Below, in pieces: positions 43,656 to 55,845 of a stretch of 64,000 bases of DNA. The DNA is from Mytilus edulis (taxonomy: Eukaryota > Mollusca > Bivalvia > Mytilida > Mytilidae), in contig NC_092348.1 of NCBI RefSeq assembly GCF_963676685.1, positions 30,851,386-30,915,385 on the forward strand, written 5' to 3'. Every line of letters starts with the position of its first letter. Position 1 is the stretch's first letter. The position numbers were made by a program, and so were the translations under genes. The notes beneath the pieces are model-generated. The model ran no database searches. It had not been told where the DNA came from and saw only the letters and a program-made list of their open reading frames with translations.

Positions 43656-45110
43656 ATTTGAAATTCATGACGATCGTTTGGACAGTCGTGTTTTCTTGAC
43701 CATATATAGCTTCACATAGGAACCGGTCAAAATAGTACGGGTTGTAACAATCTGCTTGCAAATTATAATGAAACACCATCCGCACCTCCTACAATCAATT
43801 CCCTTGGAAATCAGACGTGGTAAAAATACTGATTCAAAATGGCTGTTTACAAAATCATGACAAAGAAAAATGCACAAGCTATCATTTTTTAACATTGTAA
43901 TACGCTGCTACATTATATTTATATTTATAGTCAAAATTAAAGTAATCATTTTGTACTCAAATCAAATACCGAAAATTAAATTAGGATAACAAATTTACAT
44001 TTTATTTAAGTAATTTGTAACCAGATGTTAGGTGTCTTTTACATTGATTGAACTTTTCAACTTACAGTCTTTAATAGTATTTTTGCGGCAATATTATCTT
44101 GCGGTTTAAACATTTCTAACTTCAAAAATAGTATATCCCGACATCTGCGATTGTAATAACAAAAGCGACGCTAACCACAAAAGCATGTGACATACATGTA
44201 GAGACGTTCACCTCTGTGGTAATCTGTGCTTTACCACTTGTAATCACATTTTCTAGACAATGTACTTGTATGTTATCTTAAAAGAATTTTAAGACTAAAT
44301 TTGAAGTATAATGAAGTGTACAATTTAAGAAATGTCTGTAATATTTTTTTCTGTCTATGAAAAAATAACATAAAAAAATTCTGGTACACACTGAATAACC
44401 TGCCTAACGTGCAGTTATTTAAACATTTTTTCTCTTTCGAATACACAGTTATTACTTATTACCATTTTAGGCGTTAATTATGAAAAAAAACTTTGAAGAC
44501 GTGGTCACGGTCACATTACAAAACTATCTAAAACAAAATGGAAACTGAATTATTGAAATATCAAAAAATGTTTAAAATTTCTTACACATATACTTCCATC
44601 TAGGTAATCAGACCTGTTACCTCACAAAATTTCAATAGTTGTATTATTAATGCACCATGTCACAACATACACAATACAAGGGCTCAAATTTGATTATTTT
44701 TTAAAGCGTTTGGATGATCATGGCGGCCATCTTCTAGAATATTCAAGGTGGCAAAAGGATATGACACTGGTATCACTCGTTCTTTATAATTGTATCAATC
44801 GGACTCCTTATAATGGTATCATTTACAATCACTTGTGACCTATCATTTAGTTATAAACAACTTGAACAAATTATGAAGCATAAATTTTCCTTTTTTGGGA
44901 GGATTGGTAGGGAATGGGATATGTTTCCATACATATCAACCGAAATCATCTTTCACTCACAGAAACAATACTTTTCAAATGGGCATATATAAACCTTCTG
45001 CATTTGTATGCACCTGTTTTTTTTCAGTAGCCTGTTGTTCATAAGTGTTTTGTTCTAAATGGATTGGTATGTTGTTGATTTCCCTGTTTGATTTTTTTAC
45101 CATAGTCATT
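43656..45110. other. Non-coding stretch
   Basis: No supported exon or repeat. Short open frames at 43665-43895 (minus) and 44650-44838 (plus) lack splice context. Confidence 0.45.
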
Positions 45111-45350
45111 TTGGGGCACTTTATAGCTTGCTGTTCGGTGTGAGCCAAAGCTCCATGTTGAAGGCGTACTTTAACTGTTTACTTATTGTACATTTTTGAC
45201 TTGGATGAAGTGTTCTCATTAGCACTTAAACCACATCTTATTATCAATATTTAGTGAGTACAGTTGAATAATTGTTAACATCCACTTCATTTGACCTTAG
45301 GTGAATAGTAACTGTTGTCTCATTGGCAAAAATACCACATCTCCCTTTTT
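45111..45350 (+). repeat. Dispersed repeat family A, copy 7
   Basis: 'ttggggcactttatagcttg', 'tgctgttcggtgtgagccaa' and 'ccacatcttattatc', followed by a second partial end 'tgttgtctcattggcaaaaa'. Confidence 0.8.
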
Positions 45351-46139
45351 TATATCATGTGCAAAGGTTTGTAATAACTTTTTGAGAATTGGTTGCAACA
45401 GTAGCAATCTAAGATTATATTTGCACATAAGAGTTATCTTATCTTAGCTTAACAGAATTTTTATAGATTGCAGAATTGATAAACTAAGATTTGCATACAA
45501 CATTCTATAATTCTATAATAATTTGTTCATTATCGTTTTGACATTCAGATCTTTAAAGTATTTGAAAATTATTTGACCTAACATGTCGTTCAAATATTAC
45601 ATTATGACACGTGTGATTTCTTTATTAGGAAAACCATAATTGTAAAAAAAAGTGACCGTTAATTCATTCTAATTACATAATACATCATATCTGCGAAATC
45701 TAAAAAGCGGAAAAACCAGCATATGAACGTGCTTAAATCATTACTTGACAAATGTACTCTTACAAAAGTACAAAAGTACAAATATCAAAGAGATATACAG
45801 AAGGAATTGATTGATTGATTGATTTGTCTATCTGAACACTTGTGAAACGAAGTTAATTTACTGATCGACTCGTGTGAATTAAGGTCAAGAAAAAAATCGA
45901 ATATTATTTTAAAAGAATTTGAACAAGGTGAATCAACACCTAAGGCGGTTATCGGGCGATTGGGTAATAGTGGGTGGATACCGAAAGGTTTTTATTTTAA
46001 AAGGAAAGGAAGACTATTTTTTACTGGAAAACATTGCCTCATTATTATCTTTTCGTTTTTGGTTTGTTTTTCTCTCTCACTTTCATTGTTCTTTTTTTTT
46101 TACATTTGATACTTAATATCTTACTTTTAGAAACACAAA
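45351..46139. other. Non-coding stretch
   Basis: A (TTGA)n run lies at 45806-45823. An open stretch without Met around 45850-46110 ends in a hydrophobic tail; see the rejected list. Confidence 0.4.
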
Positions 46140-47107
46140 GAACAAGAATGTGTCCAAAGTACACGGATGCCCCACTTGCACTATCCTTTACCATGTTCCA
46201 TGGACCGTGAAATTGGGTAATAATCTAATTTGACATTAAAATTAGAAAGATTATACTATAGGGAACATATGTACTAAGTTTCAAGTTGATTGGACTTCAA
46301 TTTTATCAAAAACTACCTTGACCAAAAACTTTAACCTGAAACTCCCACTTTCATTTTTTCTATGTTCAGTGAACCGTGAAATTGGGGTCAAAAGTCTAAT
46401 TTGGCTTTAAAATTAAAAAAATCATATCATAAGCACCAAGTGTACTAAGTTTCAAGTTGATTGGACTTCAGTTCATCAAAAACTACCTTGACCAAAAACT
46501 TTAACCTGAAACTCCCACTTTCATTTTTTTTTTATGTTCAGTGGACCGTGAAATTGGGGTCAAAAGTCTAATTTGGCTTTAAAATTAAAAAGATCATATC
46601 ATAAGCAACAAGTGTACTAAGTTTCAAGTTGATTGGACTTCAGTTCATCAAAAACTACCTTGACCAAAAACTTTAACCTGAAACTCCCACTTTCATTTTC
46701 TATGTTCAGTGGACCGTGAAATTGGGGTCAACAGTCTAATTTTGCTTTAAAATTAGAAAGATCATATCATAAGCGACAAGTGTACTAAGTTTCAGGTTGA
46801 TTGGACTTCAGCTTCATTAAAAACTACCTTGACCAAAAACTTTAACCTGAAACTCCCACTTTCATTTCTTATGTTCAATGGACCATGAAATTGGGGTCAA
46901 AAGTCTAATTTGGCTTTAAAATTAAAAAGATCATATCATAAGCAACAAGTGTACTCAGTTTCAAGTTGATTCGACTTCAGCTTCATCAAAAACTACCTTG
47001 ACCAAAAACTTTAACCTGAACGGACGAACGGACGAACGGACGCACAGACGGACGGAGCCACAGACCAGAAAACATAATGCCCCTCTACTATCGTAGGTGG
47101 GGCATAA
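46140..47107 (+). repeat. Tandem array of a 170-bp unit, five copies
   Basis: 'ctaccttgaccaaaaacttt' recurs at 46313, 46483, 46655, 46824 and 46993, a period of 169-172 bp. Each unit also has 'gtttcaagttgattggactt' and 'gaccgtgaaattggggtcaa'. The array ends in a (GGAC GAAC)n run and 'gtaggtggggcataaaa'. I recall this family as widespread in bivalves. Confidence 0.95.
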
Positions 47108-47309
47108 AAATTCATTCAACGAGATTGATAATGCTGTTTCTCCAATGTCAAAAAAGGCAACGTTCATTTGTGTCTATTGCTGTTTGTCACATCTTACAAA
47201 TTTTAACTTGCAACTTTGAAGATAATTAGTGCTGAGGATGGATCTTTGGTATGCTATTTTATACCTAAGTCTACTTAAAAGTGTCAATAGTTGGTATAAA
47301 AATTAGGAA

Positions 47310-47445
47310 ATGTGGTATGAACACGAATGAAACAAATATCCACCAAAGTAAAATGAATGAAAACAATTACAGACCTTCAATAATTAGGAAACTCCATAAC
47401 GTATAGTTGGCTTGAAAAGACCCCGACATGAAAATTATGAACAAT
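47310..47445 (-). repeat. Dispersed repeat family A, copy 8
   Basis: 'aatgtggtatgaacacgaat', 'cagaccttcaataattagga' and 'actccataacgtatagttgg', diverged. Confidence 0.65.
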
Positions 47446-47599
47446 ACAAATCAGAAAACTGGTTTATTTCTATCAACATTTTTGTTCTTGACAATTGTTA
47501 TTGTAGTATGATTGTGATTTTTTAACACTATAAATCTAGAATATTTTGACATTAAAAAATATATATTTCAGAGCGCCGTTTGTACATCTTCAGAATATT

Positions 47600-48057
47600 A
47601 AACAAAAATGGAGAATGTGTCCAAGGGACACAGATCATTCATAGTACCCCCGCTTGCATTTAACGTTAAAATGGGACATAATTCAAGAATGGTAAAAGTG
47701 GCGCCACCCAAATTGAGCTGGTTCTGGTTTGGTGGTAAAAAGTATTGTGTGTAATTTTCATAACATTTGGTTGAGGAAAACTTAAGCTAGATAAGGTATT
47801 CCGAAACGAAAAATTCAGCAATATTTTCAATTTCAAAAAGACATACATGTAACTCAAGGACGGTAAAAGTGACGCCATCCAAACAAGATCAGTGTTTTGT
47901 GTTTATAAATATTGCGCACCAGTGTTATACAATTTGGTAGAGTGACACCAACGTTAGAGAATGGAAAACAATTCCGTAACAGACGAACGAACGGGCACAC
48001 AGCCGAACAAGGCTAAAACTTTATCCAAACCCAGCTGCGATGGGGGCACAAAAAGGA
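47600..48057 (+). repeat. Diverged tandem pair related to the 170-bp family
   Basis: Two copies about 175 bp apart of 'caagaatggtaaaagtggcg' / 'caaggacggtaaaagtgacg'. It starts with 'gaatgtgtccaagggacaca' and ends in 'gacgaacgaacgggcacaca' and 'gcgatgggggcacaaaaa', like the ends of the array at 46140-47107. Confidence 0.7.
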
Positions 48058-49516
48058 ATGCATTCTGTAGTTGGAAACAATTTGAGAACGACCATTTAAT
48101 TTCAAAAAAGGGGGGATATGCCAACAATGAAGAATCATATTGTTTATTTTTATGCGAGTTTAATTCTTTTTGTGAAAAATTGTTTATGATTTGCACAATA
48201 TCAATTTAAAAAAAATAGAATTGTATTTCATACAATAATTTTAACAAAACATGGTGGTGAAGTCAATGACAAAAAAAAAGTCATGTTCATTTTAGGCTTT
48301 TAGAAATATGTCGATTTTTCCATTGATAATGGAAAATAAGTGCAATATACGCAAAAAATATTCATTAGCAGTTTAATGCAATTCATTTTTAATTACAGAC
48401 ACCCCCGTATTGTGCGTCACATCGAATCACAAAGTATTAAATCAAATACGGAAAAAAAATAATGTATGCGAGTTTTAATGAATTCAGTTCATTTGCCGTC
48501 AATTGGATTATTTTAAAAAATTATATAAAAATCGAAGAATTCATGAATATTAAACTATTTTAGTACAATTGTTAGATACGCGAATTAAAACTTAAGAATC
48601 TACCATAAATTATAATTAATGTCAGCATTTAGTCTATTTGTGTGCGCATTGAAATATATAAATATACCAGATGCCCGATAAATCGGCGACAAAAGAATAT
48701 ATATATACATGTATGAATGCATTGTATCATAATCATATGAAATATTGAGATTTGCATTTGTTGGACTTGTTTTTGCGAAAATTAGGTGCGTAATCAGTTT
48801 ATTTATTATTTATTATGTATTATTTCTCGGAAAATGTTTTACATTATATATTGATTGTCTTAGTATTTGATATATCAAGGGGAGAAAGAATATATTTGCA
48901 TAATTTTGATCACTCCAAATAAGTTATTCTATAAGTATTGATATATTAACAACAAATATATACTGCCATTGTTTTGTTTTGTTCCCCTAATAATAACCCA
49001 AATGTTACGATAATACAATGAACAATGATGAGAAACTTCCGCGGTTAAAATTATCCTTGGTGGCATTTCCTTAAAATATTTTTGTTAGAATTTTTCAACG
49101 AGTTAAATAACTTGGAACATAAAACACCTTGTTTTATTGCACTTCCCTCCTATGTTAGTGTTTGTCATCTATTTTTTATTTATTCGTGTATTTATACAAT
49201 CTCAAGAAATCATTCGACAGCATTCATACAACAGGTAGGAATCAACATTACTTTTATCTAGTTTATTTTCAGCACCTAACATTTTATTTACTCGCAATAG
49301 ATAAACCCCAACTAAGAACTACCATTTGATTTTAAGGAGGGGCTAGGATGATCAATTTTGTCCTGCATTTATTCTTAAGTTATAATCTCTGTCCTTTATT
49401 ATTCACTCTATTGGGTCCTACCCCCCCCCCCCAACCACCAAATGGTAGCTCCTGAGATATTTTATTCCTTATAATTTTGTCTAAATTTTGGATCCTCATT
49501 TAGCTTGTTTGATTCG
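48058..49516. other. AT-rich non-coding stretch
   Basis: A family C-like fragment ('gagaacgaccatttaatttc', 48082) and a C run at 49421-49434. No exon seen. Confidence 0.45.
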
Positions 49517-49560
49517 AGCGTCAGTGATAAGTCTTTTGTAGACAAAACGCGCAGCTGGCT
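49517..49560 (+). ncRNA. Decayed minimal hammerhead-ribozyme-like motif
   Basis: The layout fits a type I hammerhead with a one-base-pair stem III: stem I strand CGTCA; core GTGATAA (canonical CTGATGA); stem II AGTC-loop-GAC; AAAAC (canonical GAAAC); loop GCGC; cleavage position AGC (canonical GTC); stem I strand TGGC. Three conserved core positions are changed, so self-cleavage is not expected. I recall active versions of this motif from mussel dispersed repeats and from retrozyme or Penelope-type elements. Confidence 0.5.
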
Positions 49561-49624
49561 TACAAAATTTAAAGTCTGGTACATGTATCTTATGATGAGT
49601 TTTTTAATGGTATTATATTATAAA

Positions 49625-49765
49625 TTCTCCTTATAAACGACCCTGACATATTTCATGATGATGATGTGCTTTAAAGCATTAATGTTCCATTTCTATAATA
49701 AACGACCCTGACTTATGGGATGGTGATAATGTGCTAAAGAGCATTGATATTCAGTTTCTCTTATC
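49625..49765 (+). repeat. Tandem duplication, about 70 bp
   Basis: 'ataaacgaccctgacatatt' / 'ataaacgaccctgacttatg', each followed by 'gatgtgctttaaagcattaa' or 'aatgtgctaaagagcattga'. Confidence 0.8.
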
Positions 49766-50617
49766 TAGTTACCATTTCAAGATTTGTAACAAGTATGTTC
49801 ATTCCAATATAGATTCCATCACGGAGAGGTTTTAATTAGTAGCATTAAAATACAATTTCTCGTATGGATCAAAGGTACTTTGTACACGTATCTACCACAA
49901 TCAATATTCAATTTCTTAATCTCATTTCCATATGTCTGCAGTGTTTCCTCGAATACTAAGAAAATTCTAGATCATTGTTGGGGTTTTTTTTACAATAAAA
50001 GGACCTATTATCATCGACGTCTTGAGCAATGCATGACTCGTTTGTTTTCTTTCGGTGTTCAATGAATTCATATAGCTAAACCTTATCTATAAATTTTTAT
50101 CCAAGACTTTAAAGAATGGGTTTCGATTTGATTTCAATCTTACAAAAGCAACTACAAAATGTACAACCAAGATGCTTTAATGCTAAAAAGTATACTGAAA
50201 GTCGTTCGTTTATGCCTTAAAACAACAGCCATAACTTAATGTTTTAAAATATTGTGATGTATTCTGCAAAAGCAAATATCAATACGCTTACTAAAAGCTT
50301 TTTTGTTGTTTAATTTCATGTCTGTTGATCTTTTTTTTGTGCTCTACTCTTTTCTTTTTTTGTTATTTGTTGGTTTTTTTTGCTGCTATCAAAGTATTTT
50401 TTAATGGCTACGACAAAACAACAGATGTATAACAGCTGCCGAACGGATGCCGAACATTTTCCCATTCTAGTTGGACTCCTGTTGCTTTAGTTTTGTGAGG
50501 TGTTTTATGGACTGTTTTGTGTCTTTTCGATCTTTTTTTGTTGTCATGATATTTATCAATCCAGTTTTCGCCTTGTAGTTTTTGATAGGCACCCAGGTAT
50601 TTTCTACACTTTTTTTT
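49766..50617. other. Non-coding stretch
   Basis: T-rich. No supported exon. Confidence 0.45.
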
Positions 50618-51201
50618 AAAGGAGTAGGTTCAGTAAGACCCCTTTTTGGACCCAAAATATAGCAGTTTTACAAAATTGTAAAAATGTAACCGTTTAGTTA
50701 TTTATTGGACAGTAGAATGCTTCTGCTATATAAATATGGGCTGTTTTTGACAATACAATGCACATATATCGGGTACTAGCACTATTAAGTCATGCTAAAA
50801 TACTGAAATCTTCACAATTCTAGCATTTTAGTTAAATTTTAGACGGTTTTCGTGTAGAACAAAAGTGGCCGCATTCGTGTTCATCCTTAATATTGAAACG
50901 TAAGTTGTATTTTATGATAATACATAACATATATAAAGGTTGAGGATGAACACGGATGCGGCCAATTTCATTTTTGACAAAAACCATCTGAAAATTGACA
51001 TTTTTTGGCATATTTCGTAGATTTTTCATATATTAGCTTGAATCGGATCGTTTTTTATGACTAAATAAGTTAAACATTGTCACATAAACTAATTGATTCA
51101 AATGAAATAGACACTTAAGTGTTTAAAAAGTGGTCAAAATCTTTCGTTTGATGAAGCTGAAATTTGAGGCCAAAATCGATCCTTATCGGACCTACTCCTT
51201 T
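50618..51201. mobile_element. Inverted-repeat element with AAAGGAGTAGG ends
   Basis: The ends AAAGGAGTAGGTTC and the complement GGACCTACTCCTTT are inverted. A second inner inverted pair ('gtggccgcattcgtgttcat' near 50865 and 'gatgaacacggatgcggcca' near 50945) forms a stem. 584 bp, no coding frame. I could not call a target duplication. Confidence 0.75.
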
Positions 51202-53185
51202 GTAAGAGAAAAAAACGTTTCCATTAAAAAGGAAATTTCAAGTACTAGTAGTAAAAGATGACAACTAAAGCCTCATAAATTCATAAAAAGTTTCTATAAT
51301 TCCAAAACTTCCGTATCTAACTTAAATAGACTACTTCCTCACAATATACAACAGCATGAAGCAAGATTACTTGGGACATGTCCAAAACTGTGTCCCTGGA
51401 AAGTTGAAAACCGTCAGCTAAAACAAGAACAACATTTTTTTTTAAACTACGCACAATGAAATCATTGTCAGCACTTTTTAAAATCATATTTCAAGAGAAG
51501 TTTTAAAAGTTTATGTTTATTTGAATAAATTATTTCATGAGTATATATTATTGATTATTTATACAAAAATCATATAAAAAAGACATGACTCAAATTTAGA
51601 TGTTAATTAAAAATTCATAGAGAATAAGAATTGAGTTTATATTTAATGCTTTGATTTGAATTGATTAAATTACATGTTCGAGTTAAATAGAATGAACAAA
51701 TTTGTACCTATTATATCAAAGTGATTTGAGATTAATAGTTTATTGTGTGAGATCACTTCTCAGTCACAATTGCGGGATCAGTGACAAGTATTCCATTGTT
51801 TCGGAAGGTTATAATTTACACTGGACTTAACCCAGGGCCAGTTAGAAAGGAACACTAACAGGAGATCAACCTTTCAGAAATTTATTTGAAATAGAGACTT
51901 TATATACGTAGTTTGTAACTTTTGATTTTGGAAGAAGAAACGACAGTATTTTGTAAGTTTGAAAAATGTTTTTCTTATTCTTGGTCAATTTGACATCCCG
52001 TTTAACCATGTGCATGGATGCATTATTTTACGAACCCTGTCGTATAACTTTTTATCTTGACGAAACGGTAGAGTTTTTTGTTACCTTATCTGTAAAGAAC
52101 GACCATTTAACTTCAAAAGGGGAGGGGAAGGGGGGGGGGGGTATGTTTTTTTACTAAAATAAATATTCCGATCCTCAAATTGAAAAAAACAACATCTGGT
52201 CGAGCAGATGATACATACCTTATGGTGTTAAGTTTTGTTGAAGAAGAAAAGATTGAAGTTAAACGTTTGCTTGATAAGTTCAGCTTCTGTCAGACGGTTT
52301 ATTTATGTTAATTTATACTATTTGGCTGATAGTTTCATTCATGTACCCTTTTTCTTTCAAAATATATACTTGTGAAACACTTTAATGATTGTTACACAAA
52401 AACTACGATTTTTGTCCAGATGTAGAACATTTTGAAAGTCGGTAGTCTCTTTTAAAGGTTAATAACCTAAGCAATGTATACTTTGATCAGATGGTGGATT
52501 TTTATTGCAATGTCACGAGAAAATAATTTATCAAGAATAAAACAACTAATGTTATAAAGGTTAAATATGATAGACCGCTTTACAAATACCACTTCGTGTT
52601 TTCCTAATCATTTAAACACACCCGTTCGCGAATCTAAACCAAGGCACTGCCCGGAACATCAAAGCAGAAATTCTAATAGACTATTTGCCAATCTGTCATT
52701 GACCAATGCATACAAAATGCTTCCAAAAGGCTAACACTTTTTGATATTAACAGTTTTTTGTCAATAACAGTAGGTTGAAACACCAATAAATCACTTGCAT
52801 CTGTAATATCAAGACCAAATCGGTAAATGGCAAATGTGTCGGACCACCATTTCACCCACTCCAATTTAGAACATATATACGTAGAAGTAGCCATTTCCTG
52901 ACAAACGAAGACAACTTTTGATGTAATTGTTTACTGAAAGACCATAACAATTTTGAGCCAAAATTTGCTAGTCAATTACTGTGAAATCCTTATTTTTAGT
53001 TGGATACAATTTTTTGTGAATTTCGTTTGTTTAGGTGAAACACGAAATTAAAAGTTCAACGAATGACAAATTTCCTATATGCTCTAATTCAGTCTTTGGC
53101 AAAACCACGAAATTAAATGTCAACGAACATGATAGTTTTCCTTAATCCACGAAAACTGGTGCCCTCGAAAAAAACATGAGCCTAC
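51202..53185. other. Mostly non-coding stretch
   Basis: Holds a family C copy (52098-52250) with a G run, and an open frame at 51967-52100 starting 'MFFLFLVNLTSRLTMCMDAL' that could be a secreted-protein start but runs into the repeat. No other feature is supported. Confidence 0.4.
52098..52250 (+). repeat. Dispersed repeat family C
   Basis: 'gaacgaccatttaacttcaa', a G-rich run, 'tttttttactaaaataaata' and 'gagcagatgatacatacctt', alignable to 14271-14405 and, for its start, 48082-48118. Confidence 0.6.
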
Positions 53186-53189
53186 ATTA

Positions 53190-53634
53190 GGTCCGAGTAC
53201 ACACTGTCAGTTATCGTCCTTTGAATTTCGAATATAGTCCTTAGTGTGGACAGTGGGTTACTTGCTAATTTTTGTTATACCCCTTCCAAATTTATTTCTC
53301 CATGTTTTATGCCTCATATAGCAAGTTGGGGGGTGAAATGACACTGTAAACAAATTTGGGTCATAAATATTAATGTAAAGTAGTGATTAGGTCAAGCTGA
53401 AAAAGGTCAAAAATTAGCACTTCGGAAGCTGTCAAAAGATTTCAAGACCCCATTAACATAAAACTGTCCATATTTTGAGTTAGAGCTGATGAAGTTTTCT
53501 ATAATTTTAATATAATTTGTCCCAAAAGTAGTACAACACACTGTAAAAATATTGAGAAAGCGCAGGTGGTATTTTTTTAATTTTCATTTATTGTCTAAAA
53601 GAAATGCACTACAAAATAACTGTGTACTCGGACC
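53190..53634. mobile_element. Family D element, complete copy
   Basis: 445 bp. Ends GGTCCGAGTACACA and TGTGTACTCGGACC. ATTA on both sides (53186-53189, 53635-53638), a 4-bp duplication. No coding frame. The partial antisense copy at 13459-14010 confirms it is a repeat. Confidence 0.85.
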
Positions 53635-53890
53635 ATTAGTTTTAATTAAAATTGAGGATTAATGCACTTCATAGTATACTTATCAATGATTTCCGCAAAA
53701 AACGATTTTTTTTTCTAGTAGTAGTTGTATTCCGAATGTTGAAATTTCATCACAAAACTTTAAACATTGGTTGAAAATTGTCATGTAGAAAGATGATGCA
53801 TGTACAATTCAGGATATGCCTGTTTTCTACGAAGAATTTAGAAAGCTGTGAAAATTTAAAAAAGAAAGTTGTTTTAAAGATCATAGAGAT

Positions 53891-54014
53891 ATTGGCTTAG
53901 TGGTCTGTCATCCCAATAGACTAAAAGGGATAAAATTGGCTTAGTGGTCTGACATTCCAATAGACTAAAAGGGATCAAATTGGCTTAGAGGTCTGACATC
54001 CCAATAGACTATTG
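53891..54014 (+). repeat. Tandem repeat, period 44 bp
   Basis: Nearly three copies beginning 'attggcttagtggtctg' and holding 'ccaatagactaaaaggga'. A smaller 23-24-bp repeat follows at 54125-54190 ('agacttagaatggctatc'). Confidence 0.9.
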
Positions 54015-54190
54015 TAGAAATGTACCAGATTTTGATGTTCCGAATGACATTGAGACGTTTGTTGTCACATATACCTAGATTTTTTTGCGCATTGCAGGGT
54101 TATGAAATTATAGATTTAATATTTGTATTATAAGACTTAGAATGGCTATCGTCAGACTAAAAATGGCTATCATAAGACTTAAAATTGATA

Positions 54191-55734
54191 TTATATACCA
54201 TAAAATAGCTTGAAATTATTGACTATGTTAATGGATAATCAACGGAATAAAATTAAACACGATATAAAATTTTAAGCGGTTGGCTGAACGTTTACCCTTT
54301 CCGTCTCTCAAAGTCAACTCGGATACCATTATTAACTAACTTTGTTATGCATAAAAGGTATATATGAAAATGAGACAGCAAGCCAGCTTCGCTTATAAAA
54401 ATGATTAAACAACGCCTTCTATAGCTAGAAATTATCATTCGGTCGTTATAAAAACACTCTCTAATACTGATAGTATGACGAAAACTCTGATTTCAAATGA
54501 CATTTTATATAATAACTAAATTAGCTTATGATTAAAAAAAGAAAAATCACCAGGAACATAAATTGAAAGTTGTCATTAGATTTAGTCCATATATCTAATT
54601 CACCTGACTTAGCATGTTACGTAACAATTAGGACACAATGTCCATAAATAGAAATAATTAGTAATACTGAACATAATTTATAAGCTTCAGACGTTTCCTC
54701 ATTCTTTTCCTCTTACCATCGTTCCAGATACAAATGTAACATCTATTCTGGAGAGAAAGAAAAAAACAAATACAAAGATTATTCAATGTTTACAGTTTAT
54801 ATAATTCTATGTTTTTATTCCGGGACTGTATCATTGAGTTTGTCAACAACATTTTCGGACGTTTAACGAGTCTGACTTGTCATGTTTTGTTTTATTTTAA
54901 GAAAATAAATCCAAGATATTATTAACTGTTTATGTACAAGATATATTGCCAATTTCACCGTTTATGAACTTTGGACACATAACAAGAGAAAAGTACAACG
55001 GTGACGGATCGTTTCTTGTATATTATGGTATTTTTTAACATGACAAATTGAAACTATCTGTTGTACCGGACGTAGCTAACAAGTAGAAAAAAAAATCATC
55101 TACCGCACACTTGATAATGGACAAGGCTTTAGTGTTTTAAAGTTGAAACCGTTAATACTTGCAGTTTCTTTAACGAATAGTCATGAAATTTGGTCACAAA
55201 CGAAAATAAGACCAAGTCAAGTAAGTACATTAATTACATTTTTACTTACTACTACTGGGAAACTTGTGTACTGATAACAATTTTTTAACTATATAATAAC
55301 GTAATTTTAATCCGAACGCATTACCGTGCGTAACGTCTATATGTCACGGTTCATTTCGTAAAATTGTTTTCGATTCAAGATATGCATCCTTCGAAAAACT
55401 TTCATTTTAAAATTGCATTTAATTATCTTTAGTACGTAATAAGAATTCTAATTTACATCCTATGTCAGCCATCATATAAACTGATATTTATAAACAATTA
55501 TGGTAAAATTCTGAAATGCATAAGGGAATCATTTTTTAAAATATTGTAACGTGTAACTACTGTACATGACCCTTTAATCTTTTATGACGCAACGTTTGTT
55601 ACAGTAGACAATCGCGCGATATGTATATTTCATTGTATCTGTATATATCCGTGAGAGATCTTTCCAAGAAAAAGTAAGTATAGGCTGGTAATGTTTTCGT
55701 ATTCTTTAATTTACGTAGCATGATTTTATAGCTG
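54191..55734. other. Non-coding stretch
   Basis: A possible micro-exon (55166-55220, acceptor TACTTGCAG, donor CAA/GTAAGT, open in one phase) is the only hint of coding and is weak. Confidence 0.35.
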
Positions 55735-55845
55735 TCTACATGGGATGGGTTTCTCATTGTTAAAGGCCGTTCGGTTGCTATAAATGCTTACTTTGAACTT
55801 TGGTGGATAGTTGTTTCATTGGCAATCATACCACATCTCCGTATT
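55735..55845 (+). repeat. Dispersed repeat family A, copy 9
   Basis: 'atgggatgggtttctcattg', 'ttaaaggccgttcggttgct' and 'catggcaatcatacc'-like end 'ttggcaatcataccacatct'. Confidence 0.85.

Noticed and set aside
45850-46110. An open stretch reading 'GRLGNSGWIPKGFYFKRKGR' with a hydrophobic tail
   Set aside because: No start codon, no convincing splice sites, and the tail comes from a T-rich run. It may be repeat-derived.
51967-52157. Possible secreted protein 'MFFLFLVNLTSRLTMCMDAL'
   Set aside because: The frame runs into the dispersed family C repeat and a G run with no clear donor before it, so I left it as a remark.
53482-53510. 'agctgatgaagtttt', a CTGATGA hammerhead-like core
   Set aside because: No stem II, no GAAA box and no cleavage triplet in the right places; it is part of the family D element.
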